DNA of 64,000 nt. Origin: Stemphylium vesicarium (Eukaryota; Ascomycota; Dothideomycetes; Pleosporales; Pleosporaceae). The DNA lies in the NCBI GenBank assembly GCA_004380135.1, contig QXCR01000010.1:372001-436000 (forward strand), written 5' to 3'. Of the stretch, positions 1 to 11,657 are shown piece after piece. The notes under the pieces were generated by a model, which saw only the letters and a list, made by a program, of their open reading frames with translations, was not told the origin of the DNA and searched no databases. Within the stretch, counting starts at the first letter, position 1. Each line of letters opens with the position of its first letter. The position numbers and the translations under genes are program-made.

Positions 1-1731
1 CTGAGCGCTCTAAACGGCATTGCTGGCAGCATGTCTGAGAATGTTAAAGTTGTACACGTCGTCGGGCAAACTACGCGTGCCATGCAGCAAACCCACATGA
101 TGATCCATCATAGCATTGGTGCGAAGCCGAATCACCAGGTGTACAACAAGGCAAGTGAGGGTTTGAGATTTGCTGCCGCAGAGCTCTGGGATGTGCAAAG
201 TGCGCCTGGGGAGATTGATCGTGTGCTCAAGGAATGTGTGATCAAGAGTGGACCGGTATATATCTTTCTGCCGCTGGATCTGAGTGCCGAGATGGTGGAC
301 AAGAGTCTATTGGAGAAGAAGCTCGATTTGTCGCCGCAAGTCGACCAGCAAGCACAGGAGAAAGCAGTCAAAGCCATCACAGCCGCGATAGCAGAGGCCA
401 AGCAACCAACAGTCCTGGTAGATGCCCTCGTGCAGCGATTCGGCGCAGTCAATGAAGCGAAGAAGTTGGTTCAGATGCTCAACGTGCCATTCTTCTCTAC
501 AGTCATGGGCAAGGGCATCGTCGACGAGACAGAAGAGACATTTGTGGGAGTGTGGAATGGCGAAATCAGTACGCCAGGCGTCAAAGAAGTCGCCAAAGCA
601 GCCGATCTGGTCATAACACTAGGATACCTACCCTGCGACACCAACACAGCCGGCTTCTCCAGGCAGTTGGAAGAAAACAAGATGATCCACATCAACCCAT
701 TCGATGTCATCGTAAGTCCTCCATACACATCCCGTCGACCTCACCACAAAACAAGTCTTTAACATCAGAACTTAGGTCAAAGGCACATCCTACCCATTGA
801 CCTTCCTCCAGCCCCTCCTAGCAGCCCTCAGCACCTCCCTCCCCTCTCCCCCTAACCACTCAATCACGAAACCACACCTCCCACCTCCCCGCACACCCCT
901 CGATGCAGACGCCAAGCACCTAACGCAGTCCTGGCTCTGGCCCACGATGCAATCCTTTATCGCACCGGGCGACATCATCGTCAGCGAAACCGGCACCTCA
1001 AACTTTGGCATCTGCGACATTGGCTTCCCCGCAAACATCACGCTCGTCACGCAGATTTACTACGGCAGTATCGGGTTCGCGACGGCCGCGACGCTGGGCG
1101 CCGACGTGGCGCGCCGCGAGATGGAGGCCGTAAAGACGAGGGAGCGAGGCCGCACCATTCTGCTCACGGGCGATGGGTCCATGGCGCTTACGATTCAGGA
1201 AATCGGGACTATGATTAAGGCGCAGAGCAAGGCTGTGCTGTTTGTTATTAACAATAAGGGGTATACGATTGAGAGGTTGATTTGGGGTGCGAGACAAGGT
1301 AAGTATTTTTTTTTCTTATTTTCCTCCCTCCTTTTCTCCTTCAGTTCGCCATTTCTTCATCTATTGTTCCTTCTCTTTTATTTTCTTGTTTTCTGGCTAA
1401 TGCAATGGTAGCATACAACGACATTGTCCCCCATGACTACGCTCACCTCCTGCCTCTGTACCACCACCCGGATCCTGCATCTTCGTTCCACCGCGCAACA
1501 ACAAAGGAGGAACTCACTGCTATCTTGGCGAAGCCGCAGCTTCGGCACCCGGAATGCTTGCAGCTCGTTGAACTCGTGCTAGATAAACTGGATACGAGCT
1601 GGAAGCTGGGTACGACGCTGGCGTGGAGGAGCGATGAGCACAAGGAGTATTTGACAAAGGAAGGGTTTGTGGATACGTATGGGGGGTGGGGTCTTGATGG
1701 AGCAGCTGGGGGCAGTGTGAAGTGGAGTTGA
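1..1731 (+). CDS. PDC: pyruvate decarboxylase, 5'-truncated by the window edge
   Basis: Thiamine-diphosphate enzyme that converts pyruvate to acetaldehyde and CO2 in the cytosol (fermentation). Exons 1-711, 776-1298 and 1412-1731 give 517 residues plus a stop. The frame is open at base 1 and starts at LSALNGIAGS, which lies near residue 76 in yeast Pdc1, so about 75 residues including the ThDP-activating Glu are outside the window. Visible features are the His pair in MMIHHSIG, a central ThDP-fold domain, ETGTSNFGI, GSIGFATAATLGA, and the ThDP/Mg motif GDGS followed 24 residues after GDG by NN. Introns of 64 and 113 nt have GTAAGT donors. The NKGYTIERLI segment is typical of PDC rather than acetolactate synthase. 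An indolepyruvate decarboxylase-like role is possible, but fungal PDC is much more likely. Confidence 0.95.
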
Positions 1732-1935
1732 GAGGGGGGTTCTTATTATCTACTGGCATTGACTTGTCCCTGGTGTCCTTTTTGCTATCGCTGCGGGAGG
1801 GGTTTGTGTTGTAGGAAGTGTGAGAGTTGATTAAACGAGGGAATCAAAAAATGCATCGCATCACCACCATCAAAATCTCCTTCATTCGCTCATTCGTTCA
1901 AATGATGTCGCATAACCAGCAAATATCCTACTATC

Positions 1936-1956
1936 CACCACCACCACCACCACCAC
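1936..1956. repeat. (CCA)n microsatellite
   Basis: Seven CCA triplets lie between the 3' end of the pyruvate decarboxylase gene and the 3' end of the next gene. Confidence 0.9.
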
Positions 1957-2004
1957 TGCCATGATCATCGCATCCCTCCTTTTCCTTCCCCCTTCCTCTC
2001 TTCC

Positions 2005-2491
2005 CTAAGCAAACACCCCGATCAAACAAAACCACACAACAACAAGCTCATACACAACCAGCGGCGGCCTCTCCCACACACACATGATAGCCGCAAACCC
2101 GCATCGAAGCGGAATCGTAGCCGCCATCAACCGCCGATTCCCCTGGATACTAAAGATGAGCTGGTACCAGCCTACTGCGATTGCGCCGAGACCTATATAT
2201 ATATCCCAATTAGTTAACATCAGCATTCTACGCTTGATTTTGAAGAAAAAAATCGTAGAAATGGGGATGCTGTAAATGGGATATAAGATAGAAGGACAAG
2301 AAGATGAAGAAGAAGAAGAATAATAATAATAACGTACCAATCGACTGCAACGCTTGATCTGAAGCTATACCCGTCATACCCGTCATGGCTGCATACTCTT
2401 CTATGTTGACGAAACTGTACGCGCCAAGCGCTATGTTGACGAGGGAGTGGAGGATGAGCAGGAGACGGGCTATGCGGTTTAGAGGCGACAT
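2005..2491 (-). CDS. small four-helix membrane protein, function unknown
   Basis: Two exons (2491-2338 and 2192-2005) encode 113 residues. The 145-nt intron has a GTACGT donor and a TATAG acceptor and keeps phase 1 exactly. Four hydrophobic segments are visible at about residues 7-30, 50-68, 75-91 and 95-113 (for example LLLILHSLVNIALGAY and LVVYELVVVWFCLIGVFA), with few charged residues between them, so it is probably an integral membrane protein. The protein ends right after the last helix. The intron holds an (AAG)n(AAT)n tract. An in-frame ATG nine codons upstream (2518) adds a basic extension and is an alternative start. I do not recognise the family; the reading frame and splice sites support a real gene. 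It is convergent with the pyruvate decarboxylase gene. Confidence 0.7.
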
Positions 2492-3343
2492 GTTTTCTGT
2501 TCTTCTTTTCTTTCTCAACTGCTCTTCCTCTTCTTTCTTGCTTTGTATTGCGATGGGAGAAAAGATGGGGATGGATCCTCTCTGTGTTGCAGGACGTGTG
2601 CTTGGCGTGGCGGAGAGAGAGGGAGAGGCAGAGGGAGAGAACAGGTTATGGATGTCTTGTTGTAGTAGTGATCAAGCTTGAGTTTGTTTTTTCTTGGTTG
2701 TTGGAAGTATGTGTAGAGAAGGGGGGAGGTTTTTGCTTGCCCTTTTCAGTGTCCATGTTGGATACAGCGCCCCCGCTTGAGCAAGGTGCGGGTTGCTAGC
2801 GTGCCCACGTGGGCGCAAACTCCACCCTAATTTGGATATTTTTGCTGCCGTTGTCTTCAGCTACGTCTTGAGACGACTTTGTTAGTCAGAAATCACGACT
2901 TTATAAGAATTTTTCGATGATTTTAAGGAGTGGGAATTTGAAATACTAGGAAAGTTGGCTTTTTTTCCCGCTTGTTCTGTCTTTCCATGATACTACTTGC
3001 GCAGATATCGTATACGCCTTTTCTCCATCAACATGGACAAGGAAAAGTAAATATAGAGGGTATAATCGTTCACGCCGCGCGGGGACTCAATCCAGTCCCA
3101 GCTATTCCCCGTCCTCCATTCCCCGTTCCCACCTTTGCCATGAAAAAGACAGTATCCCATACCACGCTAATGATGCCACAAGATAGAAACACCCTTGAAC
3201 TCCTAATACATGCTGAAAAACGACTGCCAGTGGCGAAGACAATAGCGTCGTCGGTAATGAGCGGAAAAGCGTTGCAGAAAACGCATCACAATTTTAGACG
3301 CGCGTTGAGTAGCGCAACCAAAGTCGGGGGCAGACTGGATTAA
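2492..3343. other. intergenic, upstream of the small membrane protein gene and downstream of GRR1
   Basis: No supported gene. It should contain the promoter of the membrane-protein gene and the 3' UTR of the F-box gene. A 123-codon plus-strand frame (2972-3343) ends exactly where the F-box coding region ends; I see no domain, repeat or splice logic in it. Confidence 0.6.
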
Positions 3344-5228
3344 TCATGCCATTTCGCTGTCGTTGCCGAACTCGTCTTCCTCGTCTATCGCCATGGTGTT
3401 GGCCTGCGCTGTCACCACCACCATGTTGTCCCCATCCTCATCATCATGGTACATGGTGCCATCGTTGACACCAAAACCATCACCATCTCGGTCTACGTCA
3501 CTTCCGCTAGTGGTATTCATGAAGTTGCGCAGGCGCTGAACTCCGACACCACTAAAGACACAGAAAACATCGCGTTGATGGTCGTTGAATTCGGCAGGCG
3601 CTTCTCGGCAGAAAGCGAGAAGGTCGTCACGTAGGAAGGCTTGGACACCGGTGAGCGAGAGATGGGTGAGGCGGGGACAGTTGTTCAAAAGTGCGTGGAT
3701 GCCCTGGTGCTGTTAGCAGATATATTTTAAAATTTCTTCATGACAGACTTACGCCCAAGGAAAGGTTGGTGCAGTAGCTGAGATGCACTCTCTCAAGCAC
3801 GCTGGGTGCAATAGGCCCCGTGGAGCCAATTTGTTTCGGCTTAGCAAGCGCAAGTATACTGCGGTCTGTGATGGCAGCACACTTTACTAGGCCAATACGC
3901 TTAAGTTTCGGCAGGGCTGCGAGCTGCATGACGGAGGCGTCAGTCAGAGAGTTGCAGCATGCCAAATCAATGTAACGAATGCGATTGCAAAGCTTCACCA
4001 GTTGCGTAACACCAACGTCTGTGATGCCGGCGCAGTGTCCAAGATGGATGTAGTGAAGGTTCTTGCCGAGACGTGTGATGGCCATGACAGCTCTGTCTGT
4101 GAGGTTGCGGCATTTGGCCAGGACTAGGTTGCGCAGTCTGGGGGCGGCGTGGATTATCTTTTGAACGCCCGAATCTTGCAGTTCACCACAGTCGGTAAGA
4201 TCAAGGATGCGCAGACAGTCGTAGGTAGCCTCGGCGGGAAGTCGCAGGAAAGCTTGGTCGGTGATCTTCTGGCAGTGGGCCAGGCGCAGCTCGCGGAGGT
4301 TGGGGCCTTCGGTGATGAGTGTAGTGATGGACGCGTCATCGAGGTTCTTGCAGTCATGCAGGTCTATCTCCAGGATGTAGCGACAGTTCCTAGCAAAGGC
4401 GATGATGCTCCTGTCACTGAGTTGCGAGCAGCCATTCAGCTTGAGTCGCTTCAGATGTCTGCAGCTCTTGGCAACAGCCTCGAGAGAATCGTCGGTAATC
4501 CTCTTGCAGTTTGTGACGTTGAGTCCTTGCAGGCGCACTGCGTGTTGCGCCAGAGCGTGCATGGTCCGGTCTGTGATGGAGTCGACGTTGGTGACGTCTA
4601 GGGCTAGAATGTATCTGTTCCCCTCGAGCATGGCCTCCAGACTCAGGTCGGTGAGTTTGGTGCAGTTGGTCAAGGTCAGGCGCTCAATACGCTTGCAGCT
4701 GGAGAGTGGTTTCAGGGTGCCATCGCTGACTTCGGGACCCAGGGCAGCCAGATTCAGGCGTTTGATGAGGCTGCTGTAGTCGAAGAAGCTGTTGAACGTC
4801 TGGACGGTGTGTATGACGCTCTTGACATTGGACCACTTGTTGGTCGAGGGGCGGTGCCATAGCAGGCCGACGCTGTTTCCGGCCCACGTCTTGGACACCA
4901 ACATGCAGTTTTTAAGGTCGGCGGGGGACGAGAGTTTGGCGAAGACGGCGATCATAAGCTCGGCGGGTAAGCGGGAGATGGGCGAGACGCGGTTCTGCTC
5001 CTCAATGGCCCGCCGGCGAGCATCGTCATCGTTGGAGTCTGGCGATAGCGAGGGCGCGAGCGAGGAGAGGGAGTCGTTGGACTGCAGCATGATGGAGTCC
5101 TTGTCCTCGTCGTCGTCGAAGCCACGCTCCGGGGACGTCGAGGCGGATGAGTCGGAGCGCGAGGTGCTGGCCTCTCTCTCCCGTCTTCGCGCCTGTCTAA
5201 CGCGGGCCATGTTTGCGTGTTCGGCCAT
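3344..5228 (-). CDS. GRR1: Grr1-like F-box / leucine-rich-repeat protein
   Basis: Predicted substrate receptor of an SCF ubiquitin ligase. The family (yeast Grr1, Aspergillus GrrA) links nutrient sensing, cell cycle and sexual development to protein turnover. Exons 5228-3753 and 3709-3344 join in phase 0 across a 43-nt intron (GTAAGT...CTAACAG) and give 613 residues. Order of parts: a Ser/acidic N-terminal tail (1-80); an F-box at about 84-128 (SRLPAELMIAVFAKL...SKTWAG); then more than twelve cysteine-containing LRRs of the CxxITD type (for example NCKRITDDSLEAVAKSC) to about residue 530; then an acidic Asp/Glu-rich C-terminus. Length and layout match fungal Grr1 orthologues. The short intron falls within the last LRRs. 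Confidence 0.93.
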
Positions 5229-5313
5229 GGCGATAGTGGATGTGGCAGGAATGGGGGGGTGTTGGTGGATGTTTGGGTTGGGGACCGTGTCGTCACGTCG
5301 GTTCCGGTCAAGT

Positions 5314-5345
5314 GAGGCGGCGAGGCGGCGAGGCGGCGAGGCAGC
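5314..5345. repeat. 8-bp tandem repeat GAGGCGGC
   Basis: Three perfect copies and one variant copy (GAGGCAGC), 5' of the F-box gene and probably within its leader or promoter. Confidence 0.9.
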
Positions 5346-5356
5346 AGTTGCAGCAG

Positions 5357-5379
5357 TGGTGGTGGTGGTGGTGGTGGTG
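5357..5379. repeat. (TGG)n microsatellite
   Basis: About 7.7 TGG units immediately beyond the GAGGCGGC repeat. Confidence 0.9.
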
Positions 5380-6482
5380 CAAAGGACGTCCTAAGCGGTG
5401 CGATTGGTGTGATGGTGGGCGTTCGCGGCGGTTGGCGGGTCGACTCAGCAGGACAGGACCGGACAGGCTGGGATTAGTGAATGGAAAGCGAGACAACAGC
5501 AGCTCGCAACTTGCTGCTCTAAATACAGGCGAGCGGGCGACAACGCAGCAACAACACAGTCACAGCGTGGGAATAGGAAAGGGTTCAACCGCCTGGGCAG
5601 TGACGAAGTGGGTCGCTGCCCATCGTCGCATCCCGCCAAGGTCCTTCCCTGCGACGAATCTCGACTCCGCTCGTCTTCCCAAACATGTGCAGTCGGCATC
5701 ACGGCTGCCACCAACCCCGATATTCACCTGCCCATCGTCATGTGTTCCAAACATGGTCCTATGACACCACGGCGACCATCTGCTCCCGCTGGTCATCGTC
5801 CAGTGTCTGGCTGGCGCTACTAACAGGGACCAAGTCCCTCCCTGCTCACCGCTGCGAGGCTGGAAATGTGAGAAATCAACATGATGGAGAGATTGCTTGA
5901 GGCGTGTTCTTATGTCGTGGACGAAGAACAAGGCCCTCTCATCCACCGCCTTGGACGGCAAAAGCAACCCCAGAATGACATGGGCCGCATGGTTGGACAT
6001 GTACACCTGCATTTCCTCCCACAAACCTCGGCATGGCTTCCGCCCATTGCGAACCATGGTACCTAGCGTCTCTGGATGTCGCGATCGACAGGGCATCATC
6101 GTGCAGTTGTCGGTGAAGAAAAGGGATCCTGGGCAAGTATTTTGGCATGCGACTACAAATTTTATATTTCTGTCTTCGTCCATCCGATATAGTCGATTCC
6201 TGCCGTAGCTGCAATCAACACACGCCCCAATATCAGACAAAGATGACATATCAGATTTATATTCCACCTTCATTCTTATTTTTATTTCACTAGATGATGG
6301 TCCCCGTTACCGACCTCCTTATAATGAGGCTTCAAGTCTTGATGGAGTGGGTACGGCTTATTCATCGCCTGGGGCGCTTCTCTGCACCCGTCGATCTGTC
6401 GACGTGTCGAAACTCGGCTCTTCAAGCTCGACAAAAACACGTAGGTAGCAACGCAAAACCATCTTCTCCTAGCTTGGAGTCA

Positions 6483-6502
6483 TGTGTGTGTGTGTGTGTG
6501 TG
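6483..6502. repeat. (TG)10 dinucleotide repeat
   Basis: Twenty bases of perfect TG repeat in the intergenic region upstream of the kinase gene. Confidence 0.95.
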
Positions 6503-7004
6503 AATGCCGTCGGGAACCCGCCAAGGCTGGAGCTGATTCGGCTGCAAAGTATACCGCCTCGAGGGTAGTATACCCAATGAGGAGGCATGGAGAGAAAGAA
6601 GTATACCTTACCGAATACACATTGCTACAGCTTGACGACATGTGAGTTCGGGCAATAATGTTTCTTTTGCTGGATTGTACAACAGAGATGCCCGGCTGCG
6701 GTGGTCAGGAACGGGGAGCAGGTGTGACTTGATTGCTTAGGAGCAGAGGGCAGCGGCCCAAAAGTAGATTGTGACGTTGCACCAGGTGTGGCTTCGCCCA
6801 TGCGGTCCAAGTAGCAGGGGTCCGTTCACTACCCTACCATCACAAGCATCTCCGACCATGCCACCTTCACTCAACACGACGGCCTCTTTACCCCTCGCGC
6901 TCGCCGTAGCATTTCCTGCCCTGTACGTCTTCTCCTCGATGCGCAAGATATAGGCCCTTCGCTGTCCTGCACCGCTGCAGGCCTCCTCACCGCCCATAAC
7001 CATA

Positions 7005-10000
7005 ATGTCGTCGGCTCGCTATGCTCCCTCCGCCGCCATGCCCATGGCCCAGCAGGCCGCCTATCGCGCCCCAGGGCCCATCGCCGTCTCCAATGGGCCA
7101 CCCGGCACCTTTGCGCCAGGCACCAAGGTCCAAGTAGGCAACCACCGCGTCACAATCGAAAAGTACCTCTCCGAGGGCGGCTTCGCGCACGTCTACCTCG
7201 TCCGCGTCCCCAAGTCCGACAACGGCACACCCGAGACGGCGGTGCTGAAGAGAGTAGCCTGTGCCGACAAAGATGCACTCGCCAACATGCGCACCGAGGT
7301 GGAGACGATGAAGAAGCTCAAGGGACACAGCAAGATTGTCACCTACATGGACTCGCACGCTTCGCAACTCAAGACGGGCGGATACGAGGTCTTTTTGCTC
7401 ATGGAGTTTTGCTCGGGGGGCGGTCTCATCGACTTCATGAACACGCGGCTGCAGCATCGACTGACGGAGCCCGAGATTCTTCATATCTTCTCCGACGTCG
7501 TCGAGGGCGTTGCGACCATGCACTACCTCAAACCCCCGCTCCTCCATCGCGACCTCAAGGTCGAAAACGTCCTGATAACGACCGTCGCGGGGAACAAGAT
7601 ATACAAGCTCTGCGACTTTGGCTCCACGGCACCGCCCAGGCCCGCTGCTACAACAGCCGCCGAGGGCAGGCTGATCGAAGACGATGTGCAGCGGCATACT
7701 ACGCTGCAGTACCGCAGTCCCGAGATGATTGACGTATACCGCAAACAACCCATAGATGAGAAGAGCGATATCTGGGCGCTGGGCGTCCTGTTGTACAAGC
7801 TGTGTTACTACACTACGCCCTTTGAAGAGGTGGGGCAGATGGCCATCTTGAACGCCACATTCAAATACCCAGCCTACCCTCAATTTTCGGACAGAATCAA
7901 GAAACTCATAGGTTGGTGCAACCATAGCGGCCTACCAGCATAGCTAACCTGGAACAGGCTCCATGTTGCGCGAGAACCCACAGCATCGGCCCAACATCTA
8001 CCAAGTAGTCGCCGAAGTCTGCTCGATGCGCCATCGAGCAATCCCCATCAAAGATGTATGTATGCGACACTGGTTCGACTGTCCCTTGCTAAGACATGTC
8101 AGATCTATTCTGGCAGGACACAATCCGAGACTCGCCGGAACCAGCAACTACCCCCCTCTGAACCCCAAGTTTCTTCACCGCCACCTGTTGTGGGTCTACA
8201 AAGAGTAGCTCCCACTGTTCATGTCGAGCAATTGCCCGATATCACGCCCATGAGAAGAGGGAGACCTACTGGGCCAACCCAGCCGCCTCCCACGGCGGCA
8301 GCGAGGCCAAGCCCATCTCCAATGAGAGGGACAACTTCTGACCCCTTTGCGGCGCTTGACTCTCAAGATGTCCAGGTCAGGCGTGCTGCTGCCGATGAGC
8401 TTGCATCTCGCTTTCCATCTCTAGACGAGTTCTCTTTATTGCACGACCGAGGCCAGAAGTTCGAATTCGGCGAAGGCCCTACGTCTTCTGATCCGGCACT
8501 AACCAAGCGTGTCACAGATGCACTTGCAGATGAAGCTTTTGCATCACCTCCACTCTCCAGGGTCGACTCAGCACCTGGAGTGAAACCTTCTTCCACTGTA
8601 TCTTCAGCTGGCGTTTCAAGAACTACTTCACTAAGAAAATCCACGCCCCACGAAGCGAATGACAGCTCACGCTCGTCCAACCAGGGCATACAGCAGCCCA
8701 TTCCACAAAGAGTCGGCATGGTCTCTACCGGGGTGCAGACGTCACCCCGAGCGTCTCCTGTTTCGGCACAGCAAAAGTATCCGGATGTAAACAACCGCCC
8801 GGTCTGGAAGGTTCCTCTGAGCTCGCATCACAACCGAGCCATGAGCCAACCACGTGCATTTGAGAAACCACCAGGAAGCCCTCTATCTAGTCCGGCATTG
8901 AAGCCTGACTCTGCCCTTCCTCCACGACCCTTGTTTGAATCCAGGTCAAAATCACAGCTCAGCATCCCCAAATCTCCTGCATCTGCAAGGCCTTCTTTGG
9001 ATAGCCAACGTCCATCCGCCATGGATATCGGCTCTGCCATAGATCGATCACGATCTGCAAACTCCAATTCCCGTCCAGCTAGCATGCACATGGAATCAAA
9101 CCTGGACTATCTTCGTGACCGAGAGATGACACCTGGTCGCAGCTTTGATGCTCCTTCGTTGTTACGGCGTACAACCAATACTGCAGTTGACGATTCAGAA
9201 CCCGAAGAGAAGAATGTCCGATCGAGCGTAGACTTCCTTCGCAGCATTGAACAGGAAGAACATGGTCACAAGCATCGCCGAAGCAGCTCGCAGTCCAAAC
9301 ACGGTAAACGTGGTAGTTTAACCAACATAGTCAAGGGCAGATTCGGCGACGCCTTCCGCCGCTTTGAGACCACAGGAAAGACGCCTGAGCACGAGCGGGA
9401 CCAGCCGCCAATGATACCCACCGACCAGCATGCCGACTCCAAAGTCGCGCTACCAACTATCGCTGGCTCAGAAGCTACCGGTGGCCTAAGCGACGACGGC
9501 CGCAGCGCAATCGAAGAAACACAAGACCTATCACCTGAAGTACGCCGGGAGCTAGAAAAGCGCCAACTAGCCGAAGAAGAGCGACGGGTAGAAGCCGCAG
9601 CCGCAGAGTACAAGCAACGCGTCGCATCGCAAACCCAAGGCACCAAGACCAAAGCGGGACCCTCCAAAGCCTCGACCATCCAAAGCCGCGTCAAGAACCT
9701 CCTGGACGAAAGCAGCAAGCCCGCTTCCTCCAGCCGCACCGCAGAAGGCTACGGCAAATACACCGACACGGGTAAACCGTTGCCTATGCGCCCTCAAGAT
9801 CAGAGCAGTGGGGTGTCTACTACTACTGCCGCTGCTGCACGCCTACCCCCCACCGTCGCCCGCAAACCCGTGAGCGTAGCTGCACCACAATCACAGCCAT
9901 CACAACAACAGCAGCAGCAGTCTAGCCAGGATCTCAACTACCCCAAACCATCCTCTGTGCGACCAAACATGCCCCCACCCACTCCTTCCGCCTCCGCCCC

Positions 10001-10301
10001 TCCCACAATCAACATCCGCAACCCATCCGGCCCGCCTCCCCGCGCCCCAAAACCAAAGGCCCTGCAGACAGGTGGCTCGGTGACTTCTTCCTCCGCTGGT
10101 GGCGGCGCACAGACATCGCCTGTCAAGTCCAGTCCGGCCGTGAGAGAAAAACCGCTACCGGTTCCCAGTGGCAGTGATGCAAATGGCGGCGGCGCCGACG
10201 ACTTTGACGTCGACACGTTTAGTAAGCGCTATCCTAGTCTTACCGGCTTGGAAATGGTCGAGACGGAGATTCCGACGAGACAGCGTATTAGGGATGTGTG
10301 A
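7005..10301 (+). CDS. Ark1/Prk1 (AAK1/GAK) family serine/threonine kinase
   Basis: Kinase of the cortical actin-patch and endocytosis family (yeast Ark1, Prk1, Akl1), which phosphorylates Pan1, Sla1 and epsin-type coat proteins to dismantle patches. Exons 7005-7911, 7958-8055 and 8103-10301 give 1067 residues; introns are 46 and 47 nt. The kinase domain spans about residues 45-335: Gly-rich SEGGFAHVY 56-64, Lys82 in VLKR, HRDLKVEN 181-188, DFG 204-206, then YRSPEMID and SDIWALGVLLYKL. The HRPNIYQVVAEVCSMR segment just after the domain is typical of this subfamily. The long tail is Ser/Pro-rich with a conserved FPSLDEFSLLHDRG block, a charged coiled-coil stretch near 490-530, polyproline runs suited to SH3 partners, and a C-terminal FSKRYPSLTGLE block. 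Confidence 0.92.
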
Positions 10302-10974
10302 TGGCTGCGGTCAAGGAGATGACTTGGTGGACGTCGTGGTGGTGGTGAATGTGGTGGGAGACATGTAGATGCGACAAGTCCCTTTTTCCTCTTGTTTTGC
10401 ATAGCGTAGCATGTAGTCCCAAACATAGGCTGGGGGAAATCTCAAGAGAGAGAGAGGGGGGGCGGGCGTATGTATGTATATTTTGGTATGTCAGGGAAAA
10501 CAACAACTAGAATAAAAGAACAACTATCAGCAGTGGGGGAAGGGGGGAAATCTACAAAGACGATTTATCACACAAGAGACCCGCAAAGTTTCTTTTCTTT
10601 GCGTGTCTCGTGAAGCAAAGTAAGATGGAAAACGTATAAAGTTTCAAGTGTCGTAGATCAAGGAAGAGACTTGCGAGTGGGGGGTGGGGACGAGATCATA
10701 GCACGAAAAAGTCATAGAATGATGGCGCACGGAAAAAGATGGCGTTCAATCCTTTCTCAATTGGTATCATGGCACTTAAGATAAAGTGCCAGTCTAAATC
10801 CATTTGCAACCCATCACATTGATATCTCCGCCTGTAAACCCCTATCAAACACCCATTTGCCACGCACCCGCGACGTGAAGGCCGAACCGAAGGGTCGATG
10901 ATGGTTGCGAGGGGTAACGAAAAAGGTGTCGATTCGTGTAGATGGGCATCGTGCTCCCAAAGGTAGAGGCACAT
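10302..10974. other. convergent 3' intergenic region
   Basis: Between the tail-to-tail kinase and RPS12 genes. An AATAAA at 10511-10516, about 210 nt past the kinase stop, could be its polyadenylation signal. No gene seen. Confidence 0.6.
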
Positions 10975-11657
10975 TTACTGCTCGGTCTGGAAGTAGTTGA
11001 GGAGGATGCTGCGCTCCTGGGACTCCTCACCCCAGTCCTTGACGACGACGCAAGAGCAGTTGACGACCTTACGGGGGTTACCCTCACGGTCGATCTGGCC
11101 TGTTACCATTCAGTTAGCAAGCCACCCCGCCTCATAATCTTGGAAGATACAATAAGAGAAAAAAAACGTACAGAGACCAGCCCACTCGCCGAGCTGCTTG
11201 CCATCGGGGACCTTGATAAGAGGAATCTTGTGCTCGGAGCACAGGGCAACGACGAGCTTCTTGTACGCCTCCTCCTCGCACGCCTCGTTGAGAACGCACA
11301 TGTGCGCCTCACGACGGTCGAGCGCCTTGGACGCTTCGCGCAGACCGCGCGCAAGTCCGTCGTGGATGAGAGCGAGCTTGAGAACGCCCTTGAGCGCCTC
11401 CAGCACGCTCATCTGGCCCTTGCCGCCAGATGCATCGGCTGAGACCTCGACCTCGGCGGCCGCGCTGACTTGGGACTTGGTGTCGTCTTCTCCGTCCGAC
11501 TGTTGGCCTTCACGTTAGCGATTTATGCTCGACATGACAATCAAATGTAGGCGGGTGGCGGGGTCAGCGGCACTGAGGTGCGAGTTTCCCCTCGCTCCCT
11601 GGCTAACCGCAGGGATCGGATGGTGCTTTGGTATCAAGCTGGAGGGTGGCGTACCAT
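10975..11657 (-). CDS. RPS12: 40S ribosomal protein S12 (eS12)
   Basis: Small-subunit ribosomal protein of the eL30/eL8-like fold, acting in cytosolic translation. Exons 11657-11655 (the ATG alone), 11499-11172 and 11099-10975 give 151 residues. The ATG is followed directly by a GTACGC donor; the next exon opens with SDGEDD after an AACAG acceptor. The 72-nt intron 2 splits the Cys codon of AGLCQID. Recognisable S12 blocks are VLEALKGVLKLALIHDGLARGL, EAHMCVLNEACEE, YKKLVVALC, IPLIKVPDGKQLGEWAGLC and the C-terminal CSCVVVKDWGEES. The acidic N-terminal extension is normal for fungal S12. Confidence 0.93.

Larger units (their letters stand above)
5229..7004. other. divergent intergenic region between GRR1 and the Ark1/Prk1-type kinase
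   Basis: About 1.8 kb between two head-to-head genes, so both promoters and 5' UTRs should lie here. It contains simple repeats (5314-5345, 5357-5379, 6483-6502). The longest frame is 237 codons on the minus strand (5560-6273). It has no recognisable domain and a composition unlike the neighbouring coding regions, so I do not call it a gene. Confidence 0.6.

Noticed and set aside
2972..3343. 123-codon plus-strand frame ending where the F-box gene ends
   Set aside because: Antisense to the expected 3' UTR, with no family resemblance and no promoter or splice support; end-to-end contact looks coincidental.
5560..6273. 237-codon minus-strand open frame between GRR1 and the kinase gene
   Set aside because: No domain, Cys/Trp/Arg-rich composition unlike neighbouring proteins, several overlapping frames of similar length on the other strand, and a position in a shared promoter region.
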